From contig QEYB01000290.1 of the NCBI GenBank assembly GCA_017562135.1, positions 1,054,001-1,118,000 on the forward strand: a stretch of 64,000 nucleotides of DNA, in the 5' to 3' direction. The stretch comes from Dipylidium caninum. Lineage: Eukaryota > Platyhelminthes > Cestoda > Cyclophyllidea > Dipylidiidae. The notes under the pieces are model-generated. The model saw only the letters and a program-made list of their open reading frames with translations, was not told the DNA's origin and ran no database searches. Position 1 is the stretch's first letter, and each line of letters opens with the position of its first letter. Position numbers and translations under genes: made by a program. Below are positions 11,051 to 24,600 of this stretch, in pieces.

Positions 11051-14000
11051 CAGACCCTGTAATACTACAATGTACGCGTTTTGGGACAACGAATCTGGTA
11101 CCTATAGTGTGAATGCTACTGTGTGTGGTGTGTATGTGTGTGGATTGGAGGCAGAGTTTACACTGTTCCGAGGTGAAGAGCGTAGAAGAGTGGGTTCCCT
11201 ATAAACCAAGCTATTTTAACGTCCTTCGAGGCTATTCTGTAGCCCCAACGAGAATAAATCGGAGACACCGAAATGATTTTACTCCTTACTTTGTGGATAG
11301 GGGGATCCTCAAAACACTTGCATTCTGATTAGTCGACCGAGAGCCTAAATAATCCGTCATAACAGGAGGTTAATCTGTTTGAACAATGTCACGTTCTTAG
11401 CGTTTGTTAAAGTCACTGCGAACATTGAAATGATTTAAACTGAATTTCGCCTCTCCGCATTTTTATCAATGCCACTCCCCGTCTAGGGCTCACCATACAA
11501 CAACAACAGATTGGCAAGTTGATTTCCCCTGCAATCAGTTGAGGTTGAAGTAGTATTTATGTTACCGTCTTGATGTCCATGGGACACTAAAAAGACTGCT
11601 AACAGGTGAGTTGAGACGCCGGAAGAGGACGAATTCAACCTCAACAAGTAGAATTGAGAGAGGAACTTAGATGACGCCGGTTGAGACAAAATTTGGAAGG
11701 AGAAGTTCAGTATTCGTCTCAACTAGGAGGCAGGACTAAACGCCACCGAAGACACTGTAAAACTCGTCCGATATCTAATTTTACTCATTAGTCACTGCAG
11801 TAAAGGATATTAATGGTACAAATTCAAGAGATTTGAAGAGGTATACGATGTTCGACATTATGGAGCATTATGACGAAAGTTGATGAGATTGGTAATGATG
11901 GAGATGGCTGAGGAATCCAGATTATGAGTTTGGGGATGACTTGGTCGTCTATCCTCTATCCCCTAACCATACGGAATTAGTAGACAGAAAAGGGATAATT
12001 TATCATTAGTATAATCGTAGTCAGTGAAGAAGAATAGCAGGAGTCGGAGAAAAGAGGCTACAGCAAATCTTAGTTCTTTTGTGAGATTGGGAAATCGTGC
12101 ACACAGATTGATGGCATTAACGATGTACCTTAGGCCATACACAGCTTTTACCAGAGAGGAGAAATTCTAGAGGCCATGCGAAGCATCTGGGGAGATTTGC
12201 CCCCAGCAAAAAGACATATATACGCGCACCGCATCATCGAAAATTATCCGGAAGTGTTTTCAAGCCCGTTTACCCGACCACCCAAAGACTGGGGTTTAGG
12301 GAGCGCGAAAGTGTGAGAGCAAGGGAGGCAGGACGAAAAGTTGTATGGGGGCATCGCCCTCACACCAAGGCTTTTTCACAATTCTTTTACCATGATTGAT
12401 GATTGATAAATTGGGGCAAAATGCGAGGAAAACCGAGCATCACTAATACCTCCTGATTGTTTTCGTCTCTACCCAATACCACTCGGTGAATAGGGCAATT
12501 ATAATACAACCTGGGAGATTTTTTCCCTTCTCTATTCTACCCATTCACTCGGCCAAGTCCAGACAAGTCCAAAATACTGACAGTCCATTTGATCATCAAT
12601 GAACTGGTTGGTTCACCACCTCGCATTACATTTAACCATTTGCGGGAACGAAAATTTAATATTTACGCAAGTTAGAGCGAAAGTTAGATGAAAAGCCTGA
12701 GGCTTGTGCGCCAGCGTCCGGGGTGTAAGTATGCTCCAAGTCGGTTGAATCTGTGGGAGTAACTCGGTATGTTTGTTGATAATGAAAGTATGTTAATCGC
12801 CTGGAGGGGAAATTACAGACCAAGAGGGGAAATGTCGACAAAGTGTTAGCCGATTTTGAAAACAGTTTTGTACACAACTACCTGTTGTCAACGGGTCAAC
12901 AATGTTTTGGCTCCTATGCACTTTGCACAACCAAACGAAACAAAAATAGAAAGGCGCTCAAAAAGAGCAACTTCTGTATAATTTAGAAGTTATTAACTTG
13001 GTGTCAGTGTCAGCAACTCTCAGGAATGTTTCACATAACTCAGAAGCAAAATGGAAATTCCATTCCCACATGGGCACATTGCTTAGTAGAAAGCTGCCGC
13101 CAATATGTTTTCAAATGGAGATGGATGTTTGTCATGGTTGATTCCCTTTCGTCGAATGTATGTCAGAGTATGCATTTTTGGATGTTTTTTCCGCTCCATT
13201 CCTCTCCTCCTAAGTCCCATCAACCCCGCCGGCTCAACCGCTTCTCTCCACAAGGAAGTTTGGAAATTTTCCCAAGCGGCATCCAAGGCCTTCCACATAC
13301 GCACACTCGCACATACACGCACATCACCCACAAAAACACCCGACCGCGGACAAAATGAAGACAAAGTGTGAAGGGAACAGGCTTCATATTTCACACTCAT
13401 TTAGGCGGGTTTGGAGGGAAGTTCTTTTGACGGAAAAAAAAGGGGAACAAAAAGGTAAAAAGGAAGGAAAGAGGCAAGAGAGGCGGAAGAGCGTAAATGG
13501 GCGTACCCTCAGAGAGGCATGTGGGGGGACGCTTCAGCGGAAATAACACTTGAGAGATGAGACGCGGCAAACATTAAACGAGTCCCACAAAGAAAAAATC
13601 TTGGGTCAAATTATTCCTGTTTAACGCCAAAGTAACACGGTAGGCCAAGTAACCATTTTGGTGGGAATCTTTGGCGTGGAGAAAGCTGTGGTCAAATTAA
13701 AAATTTATGTAGCGATTTTTAATTGTGTTTGATTTTGCCGTCCAAATATTTACTCAGAGGGAGGAAGGGAGGGGGAGAGAGCAGGAGGGACGAGGACGTT
13801 TGGGTAGGACGATGCCGGTGGAAGGTGGAGAGTGGGTGATTGTGGGATGCGCAAGTAGGCTGTGAGTGTAGTCAAACTCTGTGTATACGCTAAACCACAT
13901 TCAGTGATTCTCAAAGTGGGGAATGTACAAAGGCGAGGTAAAAGCATTCCGTTCGAGTAGAAGCCAAAAAGCTGCCTTGTGGATCAGTAAGGTGGTCGCA

Positions 14001-14951
14001 GAGAAATGGGAACAGTTAACTAGGATCATCAGCATTAAAAGAAACAGATCTTCAAAGGGTTTAGGCGTTATAAAGGATTTGCGTAGCCTCTAGATGTGCT
14101 GCTCTTAAGGAAAGGGAATTCCTTTGTGTAGCGTAGAGTTATGGGCTGCCACATACAAGCGGTACGTTTAAGAAAACCAAATTTGAGATTGGACCGAAGT
14201 GGGAAGGACTCTGAGGAGGACAGGGGAACGCGAGGGCGATTACTTCTGTCAAAGTGTCAGTGGAAAAGTGCTATGCCTACAACTTAATCATTTATGTACA
14301 CTTTCCTACTTTCAAGTAACTGAACAGCTTCCATCCTCATAGGTCTTCAGGTTATCAATTGACGGCGGCTTTGTTTCATCGCTTTTTTTTATCCTACGGC
14401 TAAATTTGATGAGGTGAAACCTCTCTCTGAATGGGCGCCAGTGCGTTTGGTTCCCCCAGTCCCATAGCCTTCAAACGTCTTCCTCCCACCCACGGAGATA
14501 ATCTCCTTGTTTCATTTGACCGCCGTCCAGTGAATCTCAGGTTTCGAAACGTTGTCAAAGTGGATAAAAGTAGCCCTTATTAGTTGGAAGCACTATAGCA
14601 TGCCAAACGCCCATTTTTCCTGCATACCTACACTAATTCAGGGATGGCAATAGTCTCACTTGGCGAGATATGAAACAAGTGGAAAGGAGCGAGGGAAGGG
14701 GAGGCACCGAACGATTTAGTGACATTTCTCCTCTGACAATTTTGCTGTGTGGCCATTTTGGGATGTTAACGAAAACTGCTACCGTCTGACACACGATAAT
14801 AATGCGCAATTTAGTTGGTCCCTTTGTGGACAACTTCGAGAGGTAGTGTACACGGTGACCTGTCAAACATGCCCGTCTGACCGTACTGGCGATTTTCAAC
14901 CTGCCTGATGAACGATTGACATTTCCTGGCAACTGAGGCATCAGAAAATGG

Positions 14952-14990
14952 AGGTGACGACGGTGGCGGTGGTGCTGGTGGTGCTGGTGT
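14952..14990. repeat. GGT/GCT-rich simple repeat
   Basis: An imperfect trinucleotide-like run of GGTGGC and GGTGCT units in non-coding DNA. Confidence 0.7.
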
Positions 14991-15726
14991 AAAATGTCAC
15001 TACCAAATGTTATGGAGATGTGTGACTTCTATTTCAAGTCCAACTACTCTTTGCCTTTCTCTCTCTCATCCTCCGTAAGACCTAGTGTCAGGTGATAGGC
15101 AATGCAAACGAGCGGTGTAATCAGTCGTCTGCCCTCGTGTTTTCCCCTCTACACTCCTCCAGACCCTTTCAACTGTCTTTATTAGGAAGTTTTTAAGGCC
15201 TCCAGATCCTATATATCCTTTGGCAGACATAAGCTCGCCCCGCGGTAGATGTGAGTTGATCCCTTGAATTACTGAACGACGATACGCCTTTGAAGTAGGA
15301 GGAGGACAGGGCACAGAATGCTGATTTACAAGACTATAACATCACTCCGAGGGCTTAAATTAAACCATATTTTGTCAACGGGTAAATGAGCATTTACTGA
15401 GTTGAAGACCCATGCTGTTGGCATTAAGACGAGTCTTCCCCCTCTCTCTTGCCGCACGGAATGTAGGTGGATCGTCGAAAGTGTCATTTTAACAATAGAA
15501 GAGAATGTGAATGTCATACACAGTAAATTGTGACTTCAAGGTGTGAAAGGGGATTCTCAAGAATGGCATCTCCTTTCATTACGTTCCAAAAAGCGTAATC
15601 GAGGTTTTCGGGAGGAGGGGAGGGCGTTATGAGGGCCAGAAAAAATATGAGATAATAGCTGGTAGCAATAGAACTTCGTTTTCCTATTGCCTTTGAAGTC
15701 TCCACACATTTTACCGCCTCTACCAA

Positions 15727-15751
15727 GTGTGTGTGTGTATGTGTAAGTGTA
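15727..15751. repeat. (GT)n tract
   Basis: A GT run interrupted by TA and AA, in non-coding DNA. Confidence 0.8.
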
Positions 15752-18700
15752 CAAAGTTGTTTGTGCGATTTGTACACAACTTAGGCACGAAGGAAGTTCC
15801 CACACCGAGGAAGGGATGCCGTGCACGCGGTCACTTCAGAGGAATGGCTAATTTAGGGTGGGACCGGCGGCGAAAGTCGGTAACACTGCGTTTGCCGCGG
15901 CGGTCGCTCGACCCGATTCCACCATGTCGCGTAGTGGGCTCTTTCCCAAACAGACCATCCACTGCCTGCAGAAATTTTCGTGGATTCCCACCTCACCTTC
16001 CCGCTTGGGGACTCTATAGCCTGTCTTTCTGTCCCCAATAAGGACTACGATGCCAAAGGGAAGGTGGGTTTTTTGATGAGGTAGAGGATTTCAAAGGGAC
16101 TTCTTCAATTTTCAAATAATATAAAAACGATTTAATGCGATAGAGCGAGAAGACTTTAAAAAATTTGCCGGTTAAGAGAGAGGAGAGGTAGGAGAGGAGG
16201 TGGGGGACTGGGGTAAGCTAACTCCATCTATTCGCTCTGAAGATCCCTTTCGCAGATTGTCTGAATATACCGCTTTGGCGTCTCCTCGTTGTAACATCAC
16301 ATATTGAAGGCGATTTCGAAGCGATCACATTGAATTTGACATTCCTATGCTTATTAAACAATTGGAGGTTAAAATTCGAAATATCCCGCCCACTCAAGCC
16401 GGCGGGAGTAGGCGATCGACGTAAAAGTAGCTTAAAACTAGGAAATTTAACTGACATGCGTTGCAGTCCTAGTGCTATTTTAAGACACTTGATACGGACA
16501 CCAAATTTAAACGAACACGCACCTTGTACGATTGGCACACGAGGAAACGGTTGATTTCTCCACTGACTTTTGCACAATTCATTGCCAACCTCCTTCCCCC
16601 ACCGCCTTCCCCTTTTTTGCTTTTTCTTTCAGTCTCAGCCGTATGTCCGGCGGCCAGGAGGATGGGACACGGAAGAAAGGAAGGATATTTTTTGCACCAA
16701 GTGCAAACGGCTGTTTAAGATATTTCCTTGGGGCTGGATAGAGGCAAAAGAGAAGTGGTTGGCGTAAGAAAAGAAGCACATAACTTTGGTCAAGGTGCAT
16801 GGACACGGGAAGGGCCAGGAAGAAGGGAAAAAGTGACTTTCAGCTTTTGGCGCCTTTCTTGTTGCAGAATTTGGCGAGTCGGTGAAAAATGCATGAATGC
16901 GCATTTGGACGCGTGTCCATTCGGTGTCTGTGTCCACCATGCAAACAAGCCTTTCCTATTTCCCTTCCGGCGGCACTACACACTTTCCACTGTCGAACTG
17001 ATCGATTGTCAGGACCTCCAGAATGCCCACCCAGTGATGTACATAACAGCGAAGAGGTTGAGAGCCACGCCAGGGTTTTGGTAAAAGAAAATAAGTACCA
17101 GATAAATGCATACTCCCTTTGTCTTCATCGCCATCTTCCCAAGATTTCTGGTGCAATGAGACCCCTGACCTGCATCACTTATTCATTACCCCTTCCTTCA
17201 GCCTCATGGAAACAGTCCATTTCCGCCTTCTTCGGAGTTAAATGGCTCCCTAAGCCCCATGTAATCATGTAGAATAAATGTAGTACAGCAAACGACTATT
17301 CCAATGATCACAGGAGTTACTTTGTCTGAAAGAGATAGAGTCTTACCGCCTCTGTCCGCCTCCACGTCAAGTTGACTTGGCCTGTCTCAAGACGAAGCAA
17401 TGGAGTTGTCACATTCAAGGGAGTCCTTGTTGCCTTCCATCACTAGCCAACTGTGAACCGAATACTGACGTGATAGAGCCGAGTATAATGGAATTTAGAG
17501 GGTAGTAGAACGAATGTAAAATAGGACGACGCATGATTCACCCAATTTTATGATCCCAAAGCCTTCATTGCCCGGAACAGATGAGTAAGTTTCCACAGTG
17601 TGTACCGTTATCGACACACGAACCCCCTTTTCAAAGGGGTTTGAAGGGGATTTTTATAAATGAGACCACATCTTCTTACACCAGGCGGCCCGACAACAAG
17701 TAAATAAGTAGACAGTGACCAAAACCCGTGTAAGGGGAGATGAAGGGGGAAAAGGGAAAAACGGAGGGAAGGAAGTGACATACCGCCTCCCTTCCCCGGT
17801 TGAATGAGCAAAAGACTGCAAGGACAAAGGGGTGGGGATTATGAGGACACGGATAAACCGGTTTTGTTTAATTATAATGAATTAACAGTGCTAGGGGAGA
17901 TTTAAATCTCCTCCGCTTATTGTATAAGTCCGGACTCAATTAGAGCGTACCCTCCCCTGCCACCCCCCGGAATGACTAAAATAGGCCTCTCCTTCGCCCC
18001 GTAACTCACCATTATGGTGGTGGACATTTACTCAGTCCTATTAATTACCATCTGCTTTAAGTAATAATAATTATTAAGATTTTTCATAACATTTAATTAA
18101 CCCTTCATAAATCCATCTCTGAAAAACGCCGCTCAGAGATGAGGGTGGAGGGACGCTGAGAGCGGGGGGAGTGGAGGGTAGGATGGGTGGGAAGAGGGAT
18201 ATGGCGGCGTAGACGTGATGAAAAAGGCTTTATTAAAGGTAATGGACGGCTGTCATTAGGGCAGTGGCAGTAGCAGCAGTTGTAGTGGGACACAAGGCAA
18301 TAATAACTCGTCTTCGTCTCCAACTCCGCCTCCTCCACCCCTACCTTCACCTTCTCTCTTCCAGTCATCTCCGGGGCGGTGCGGGTCTCTGCTGAAACAT
18401 GAGAATAATGCCTCCCGTCATTTAACACCGATTTGGCAGGGGATTAAAGGAAGTTAAAAAGGAAGATAGTGATGGTTCTTAATGAGTGAATTAACGATGG
18501 TGTAAGTCACTACCGTCCCAATTTTTGTTAATGTCATCCATCACCTCCCAGCTGCGTGTTCTTCCACAGAGGAGGGAGAGAGGTGACTTGATACCGCCTC
18601 GCAGGAGGCCACTTCGACTCTATCAGACATTTTGTATACGTTCATTATCACTGGAAAGAGTTTTTCGTCTTCCTTCAATCACCCGACAGGATTCGAAATC

Positions 18701-20769
18701 TCACCTTACTGCGGACGCGAATGAAGCCTGTACTTCTCACCCTGCCGAAGTTCTATCATCTCCCCCCAACCGAAACCATTGTTTGACGACTTTATTTTTT
18801 AACGACGTGTGACGTGATCAGTGCAACAGCTCAGTGTTTACTCGTTGGGCACCTTGGCTAATTGCATTTCAAAGTATTTGGGTTGAGAAAATTTGAAAAT
18901 GTCGATGAAGTGGTGTCAAATCGAAAAGGGAGCGATGATTTCTGTTTTCGGCGCCCTGAAGTGGCGGGAAGAAAGGAGTTGACCCGTTCTACATACTATG
19001 AATCTCCAAATGGTGGAGCGTTGGGCACATGGAAGTCAATAGTAGGAGAGAAAAAAAGTTATATGGTGTTTGTCAGTTTTCCTCGACTCGCCACACGATC
19101 AGCCACATTATTTTACAAAATCAGACTTTTTCGGCACATCATACGCTTTTGGGCCTTTTTTACGAGTTTAAATTAAAAATTTTAAAGGAAAATTTGGGCG
19201 AGAGATAGAAAATGCAGAGAATTACCGTACAACTACTTTCTACCTTCGAGTAACGCAATTACTACCCTCATCTTGAATGCAAATGTCCCAATCTCGGTGA
19301 GAGGGAGATCAACGCCGATTATGGGGGAGGAGGAGAGTGGGGGGAAGCGTCCTGCCATCGTTTGGGTTCCCTCCCCTCCGCCTCCGTCTCGATTCTCGAA
19401 ACCACCCTACCATGCTGCGAATCCAACCGCCCTGACTGCAAGAAGTGAGGCAAATTACCCAGTTATGCCATGGACGCGGTCAAACCTCTTTAACCACAAG
19501 AAACAATAGGCAATTTCGGATGTATATGAGATGCTGGAAGGTTGACTACTGGATGTGAATTGCGTATGATCTCACTCTACTGAACACTCAGTCAATCACA
19601 CGTTATTCTCATTCACCTGCCATTACTGTGTAGACATGACGTTTTCGGTAAAACTGTAAACTTTCGCTTCAACGGCCACCTGATACCTGATCTTTCAACG
19701 GTTTTAAGATAGCACTAGGTCCTTCCGTCCATTTCCTGCTCCAATTCCGATAAATAGCGCAAGGTGAAGGCGTAGCACGGTATTGCTTTCTTAACCCGAG
19801 CTCATTCTCCTATCTTAGTGGTATAACTCAACTAACGGATGTCTTAGGATCTTTAAGACGCCAACATATCACTGGTATCTGTGAAATGACTGGGAAGGCA
19901 GAGGCCCACTTGCCCATGTCATCACTTTGATAATTGCCTTTCCTGGAAGGTCCTACGCCCTTGGAGACGGAGACGTAGTAGTTGAACACACAACATCTAT
20001 TACTACCTGTTTAATCAGGAGAATTTGACTTTTCCCACACAAATCTCTTATTCACGAAACTCCCTCACACAATCTACTTCTATTCACTGTCGCTTCGGCA
20101 GGGTAAGTTTATTTGGGGGAGAAATGCATTTTGCAGGGTTCCCACATACCAAAATGTGCCTTCGATTTTTCAAGGAGTCAGGCAAAGAAGGGAGGCTCTT
20201 CAAAGGCAACTGACTTGTGTAAAGACGCGCGTACACAAGGACACGTGTGCAGGCATTGCAGACGACCACCCATGGGGAGAGTTTTCCCTAACAAATTACT
20301 CCTCCCCTGCATTACGAGGTCATTCCTCGGTCCATGCCCGCTCCTATTTGCCCATGTTTATACTACCAATGATGAGACTACTTCAAAATAATCCTTTCTT
20401 TTTATTCAGCATCTTTGGCTCCTTCAACTTTACCACATCATCGTCTTTATGGTGTGGCTGTTGCCTGCTACTCCTTATGGTGGGACTTAAAGTTATGGAA
20501 AAATTATTTCTCATTATTCCTTAGCCCACAGAATCTAGGGTTTTGTTCCAAACATCGAGTGGGCTTCGGTGTGGAAAAACCAACTAAGTGGGGCACACAC
20601 TCCTGCACACCCATTCCAACACAAAAGAGGTGCCCATCGTTAAGGAGGCTTGGTGGGGCGGGAGGCGCGGGGAGAGGGCGGAACAGAGGGGAAGGGTGAG
20701 AGAGAAACATCGGTAATGTTCCGTCCCTTCTAGCATCTTGCCATTCCCCCAAAAGCGCCCTTTTCAGCC

Positions 20770-20784
20770 GGTGTGTGTGTGTGA
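20770..20784. repeat. (GT)n tract
   Basis: A short GT dinucleotide run. Confidence 0.8.
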
Positions 20785-21590
20785 TGAGGCCACCCACGCC
20801 GAGGGCGAAACAGATGGAATGGGAGGTTTCCTCTTCCGCGAAAGAGCCATTCTCGCCTCTTGGGAGGAAACATAGCCACTTTGAAGCGGTGTGACCATTA
20901 AGCACCATGTAATAACATTGTATAAAACAATGGTGATTTAAATGGCAACTGCGGAATTAAATTTGTCCTCTCATCTGATGCCTGTGTGCGAAAGGCATGG
21001 AAACAGGGTTAGATGTATTTTTGAAGTTGGACTCCGTCTCCTCTCATGTACTACCGACCATTTGATTTCCCATTTCTCTGGATTAACTGTTAACTACGAA
21101 GAGGATGATGCTGACACATCTGACGTGGGTTAAGGGAATCTGAGTCGATGAGATGGTTGCTCCACCTCAACCACACCCTTTAGGATTTCCACTAAGTAAC
21201 TCTCTCTGCTAGTCCCATTTCCATAAAGTCAGAATTCCACCGTACCGTCCCAAGTTAAGACGAGGTGATAAAAAGTTGCCCGTAAGAAATGGCCGCCTCC
21301 CGGAAGTCGTAGTTCCAATCAGAGGCACACAAGGCGGAGACATGATAAGTCCACCTAGCGGCCTTCACCAACTCACTTGACCAAACTCCTTCATAATGTC
21401 TCATCAGGAATTACTCAAAGTAAAACAGAATGCCAGGGTAAGTTAGTGGAAGAGAAGGAGACGACTAGTAAAATCGGGACTGATTTCAATAATTGGGACG
21501 GGGAAAGGATGGCTTTTCCCTTAATTATTCGTATGCCACAGAAAAATTTGAAGAGACCGCGATGCGGCGTGTAGAGGGAAGTGGTACGAA

Positions 21591-21617
21591 CACAGAAAGA
21601 GAGAGAGAGAGAGAGAA
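21591..21617. repeat. (GA)n microsatellite
   Basis: A nearly perfect GA run in non-coding DNA. Confidence 0.85.
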
Positions 21618-24439
21618 TTAAAAAAGTTTTTAGTATAACAGCCATTTGGTGACAAATTTTTGTGAAGAAACACTAACATGAGCAGATGAGATAATTAGTT
21701 AATCTAGACGGGTAACTGATACCCCTCCATCGAGTTTATCTATTTTTTTTCTTCATTTCCAAATCCATTCGCTGTTTATGAAGTGAGAAGCAGGAGGAGA
21801 TCCGAATGTGTTCAGGCCAGTTTAGAGGGTCAAAGTTGCCTAGCGTCGAAGTGAGCTTAATGACAGAGATTTTACGCTGTTGGCCACAGAAACTGCCCTC
21901 TCCAGTATGAAGGGTTGCATCCTCTACAATCATTCAACATATGAAAATGAGATGCCACTCATGAATACTACTTAATTGCTTGGCATGGGCATCAGTGTAT
22001 GAGGATATGAAAAAAAGGCTAGCAATTTTGGTGAGAGGAAAAGTGTTAAACTTTCACACCTACACGAATAAAGAGGGAATCCTACTTTCGAGTCTGCCTC
22101 AGCAAGTCCCCTTTACACCTGACGTGGTCCTCATGACAACAGTTGAATTGTTAACAAATTTTTGAATTATAGCCAACTTGTTGAGCAACTTTTGAAAATA
22201 GTAGGACTGAAGTCCCTTCCAGAAGCAGCCGTTTGATGCAAATTTCGTGGCTGTTAAGCACAATGAATAGAGGTGTGGTGATCGGATTGAAAAAGAGAAG
22301 TCCATCGTAGCCCTACCACATCTTTTCTCCACCACGGTAGGACAGAATCCCCAATAAATTTGACTTATGATGAGTTTTTGAAAAAGCGGGTTTCGATTCC
22401 TAGTGCAAGCACTAAACAGCCGTTCAATGCTATCCTGATTTTATTCTCGATCAGAGGTCGGCCAACGCATTATTCCTGTCTTGCTCCTCACATCCACTTT
22501 CCTTCATTGTCTGGGTAGATGAGACCTCGTACACAGAAGAATATACCCACATAGTTTTGAACGAATTTACACCATCGGGCATTGCTAGGGGCATATCTCG
22601 TAACCATTATTAATTGTAACTTGCCAAGTGGTGGAATATGTGGGCTGACAGGACATGGGATAAATTTAATCCACAAACGACCTTGGAAAATCGTCTGCTA
22701 CTATACACTTCATGGTGTAAAAGGAAGAGGTATGAGGGAACAACAGGCGCTCGCGGAAGGTGGCCAAAACATAAGGTTTCTTTGGTTTCTCCAGCGAGAA
22801 ATGATGAACGTTTCCGTGTATGTGTGCGTGCGTGGGGCACACAGGTGCCCGAACAGCAGTTGTGGTAGAAAGGCATGTAACAGCGGCATCAGACAGTCCA
22901 TGTAGAAGACTGCACGCATACGCAAAGGTGAATGAGTGGCGGACCTACCGCAGAATAAAAAATTCCTGGTAGAGAACAGGCCCCTTTTGATGGCAAGAGG
23001 AACTCAAAGAAAAGGCAAGGAATGGACGACAGCACAAGATTCTGACCCCTCGGACGTTAACAAAAGGTGGCTATGGCACTAGACGAAATATTTTTCCCTT
23101 TCGCTGACCCAAATGTACACGTTGTCAGCCCATTAACATTCTCTTAACACGGCAGTAGTCTTGTTATTTCCCTCAGTCAAACTCTGGGTTTATGGGCGGT
23201 TTCAAGCACAGAAATAAAAATGCCTTGAAGACAGACGAATGCCTAGCGATAAAACGGCAAACCTATTGCCTTAATGTGCATTATAGGGTTTCAATATGTC
23301 ACAGCCGTATTGTGATATTTTCTGGCAAAATTTGACGCAAGTGAAATTCCTTTGTCTCGGAGGTGAACATTCCCCTGATTGGGAATAACTTTGTCGCCCT
23401 AACGTGATGTTGCGCATCTCCACTAGCCACGAATACGCCTTCCTGGACCTCTTAGGACCCTTACTTAAGCTTCTATGACGCATTCTACAAGCCGCCTTCC
23501 ATTGACGCTATTGTCGACATCCGTCTGCGCGCCACGACTGCATTAACCTCACAGTAATGGCAGGAAAAGGCAAAATCTACCTCTCTAATCTTGTAGAGGC
23601 TTAGAGATGCACCAAATGAAGGCCCCACCGTGAGAAATCACCTCCCTACACTTTGGCTCCGTCATCCCAGGCATTTGCTGCCTCTGCACAGGTCCTTGCC
23701 ACAGTGCTGGACGTTTGAGGCTTTACCCGTTCGAGAAAAACGAGTAGGAGCAGGAAAGACAAATTGCCCAGACTCCTTTCAGGCAAAGTAATATTTGGAG
23801 GGGTGCTTAAAGGCAAAATAGAAGAGCGTTTAGTGGACATATAAGCAGAAGGGTCGTACATATCTTTTGGATATGTACTTTTTCAACTCTGGTGCGAATT
23901 TTACAGTGGCTATTGTAGTATTCCGCCACATGAAAATGGACAGTCATATCATGATTTCGCGGTTGTGGAGACTACGAAACAATCAGAGGTCATTCTAACA
24001 GACCGTGGTAAAGCAAGGAATGAGGATGGTGAGAGGGAGTCAGTGGTCCTGGGCAGAGGACTGGATGAAGGATGTAGGGGAGAGGAAAGCAGACCCAAAA
24101 AAAGAGTATTTTTGTGTCTCTCCTTTAACCCCAACCCCCTTCCACGCCCTCTCTTAATAGCGGTTCGTGGGCTAACCCCAGTGCCCCAGTCCAAAAGGCG
24201 GGTAATTAATCATTTTTTACAGATAGCTTATACCCTCATGGTCCCCCCTCTCCGTGGTACCGAGCGGACTTGACTTGAAAACCCCTCTTTCGATGTGTGG
24301 GGTCTTTACCCGGAACTTACGCGACAGCAGAAAGACTGCTGCTGGCCATCCTCTCTCTCTCGCTCTTCCTCTACCTTCTCTCGTCGAGAGAAAAAGGACA
24401 CTATTCTACCGCTTTTTACATTTTATTGCTTGCATCTTA

Positions 24440-24600
24440 AAAATATGCCCCTGCCCCCAGAGTTAGTCTGCCGTTCCAACTCTTACTCCTCCGCCCCACC
24501 CTTCCCTCCCAACCCCCGAACTGGCTAACCCACTCCACCGTCCCCGTCCGCCCCCTCGGTCTCGCCTCCCGTCCCCCGACCTTCCCCGCTCTATCCTCCA
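24440..24600. repeat. C-rich polypyrimidine tract
   Basis: A strongly strand-asymmetric block rich in CCC and CCCC runs. The complementary strand has many G-runs and could form G-quadruplexes. No coding signal is seen. Confidence 0.55.

Larger units (their letters stand above)
6896..15700. other. Gene desert, first part
   Basis: No gene is supported on either strand; the longest open frames (up to about 114 codons) overlap frames on the other strand and have biased, low-complexity translations. The region includes a GA-rich tract (about 10986-11050), a GGT/GCT-rich tract (about 14952-14990) and several purine-rich runs. Confidence 0.5.
15752..24400. other. Gene desert, second part
   Basis: No gene is supported. 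The open frames, up to about 134 codons, are antisense pairs in GA/CT-skewed DNA and show no recognisable domains. The region has several G-rich runs (around 16190-16215 and 19320-19350) and short microsatellites near 20770 and 21591. Confidence 0.5.

Noticed and set aside
24440..24600. C-rich tract considered as a CpG-island promoter
   Set aside because: It is a strand-asymmetric pyrimidine tract without CCAAT or TATA elements and no exon follows.
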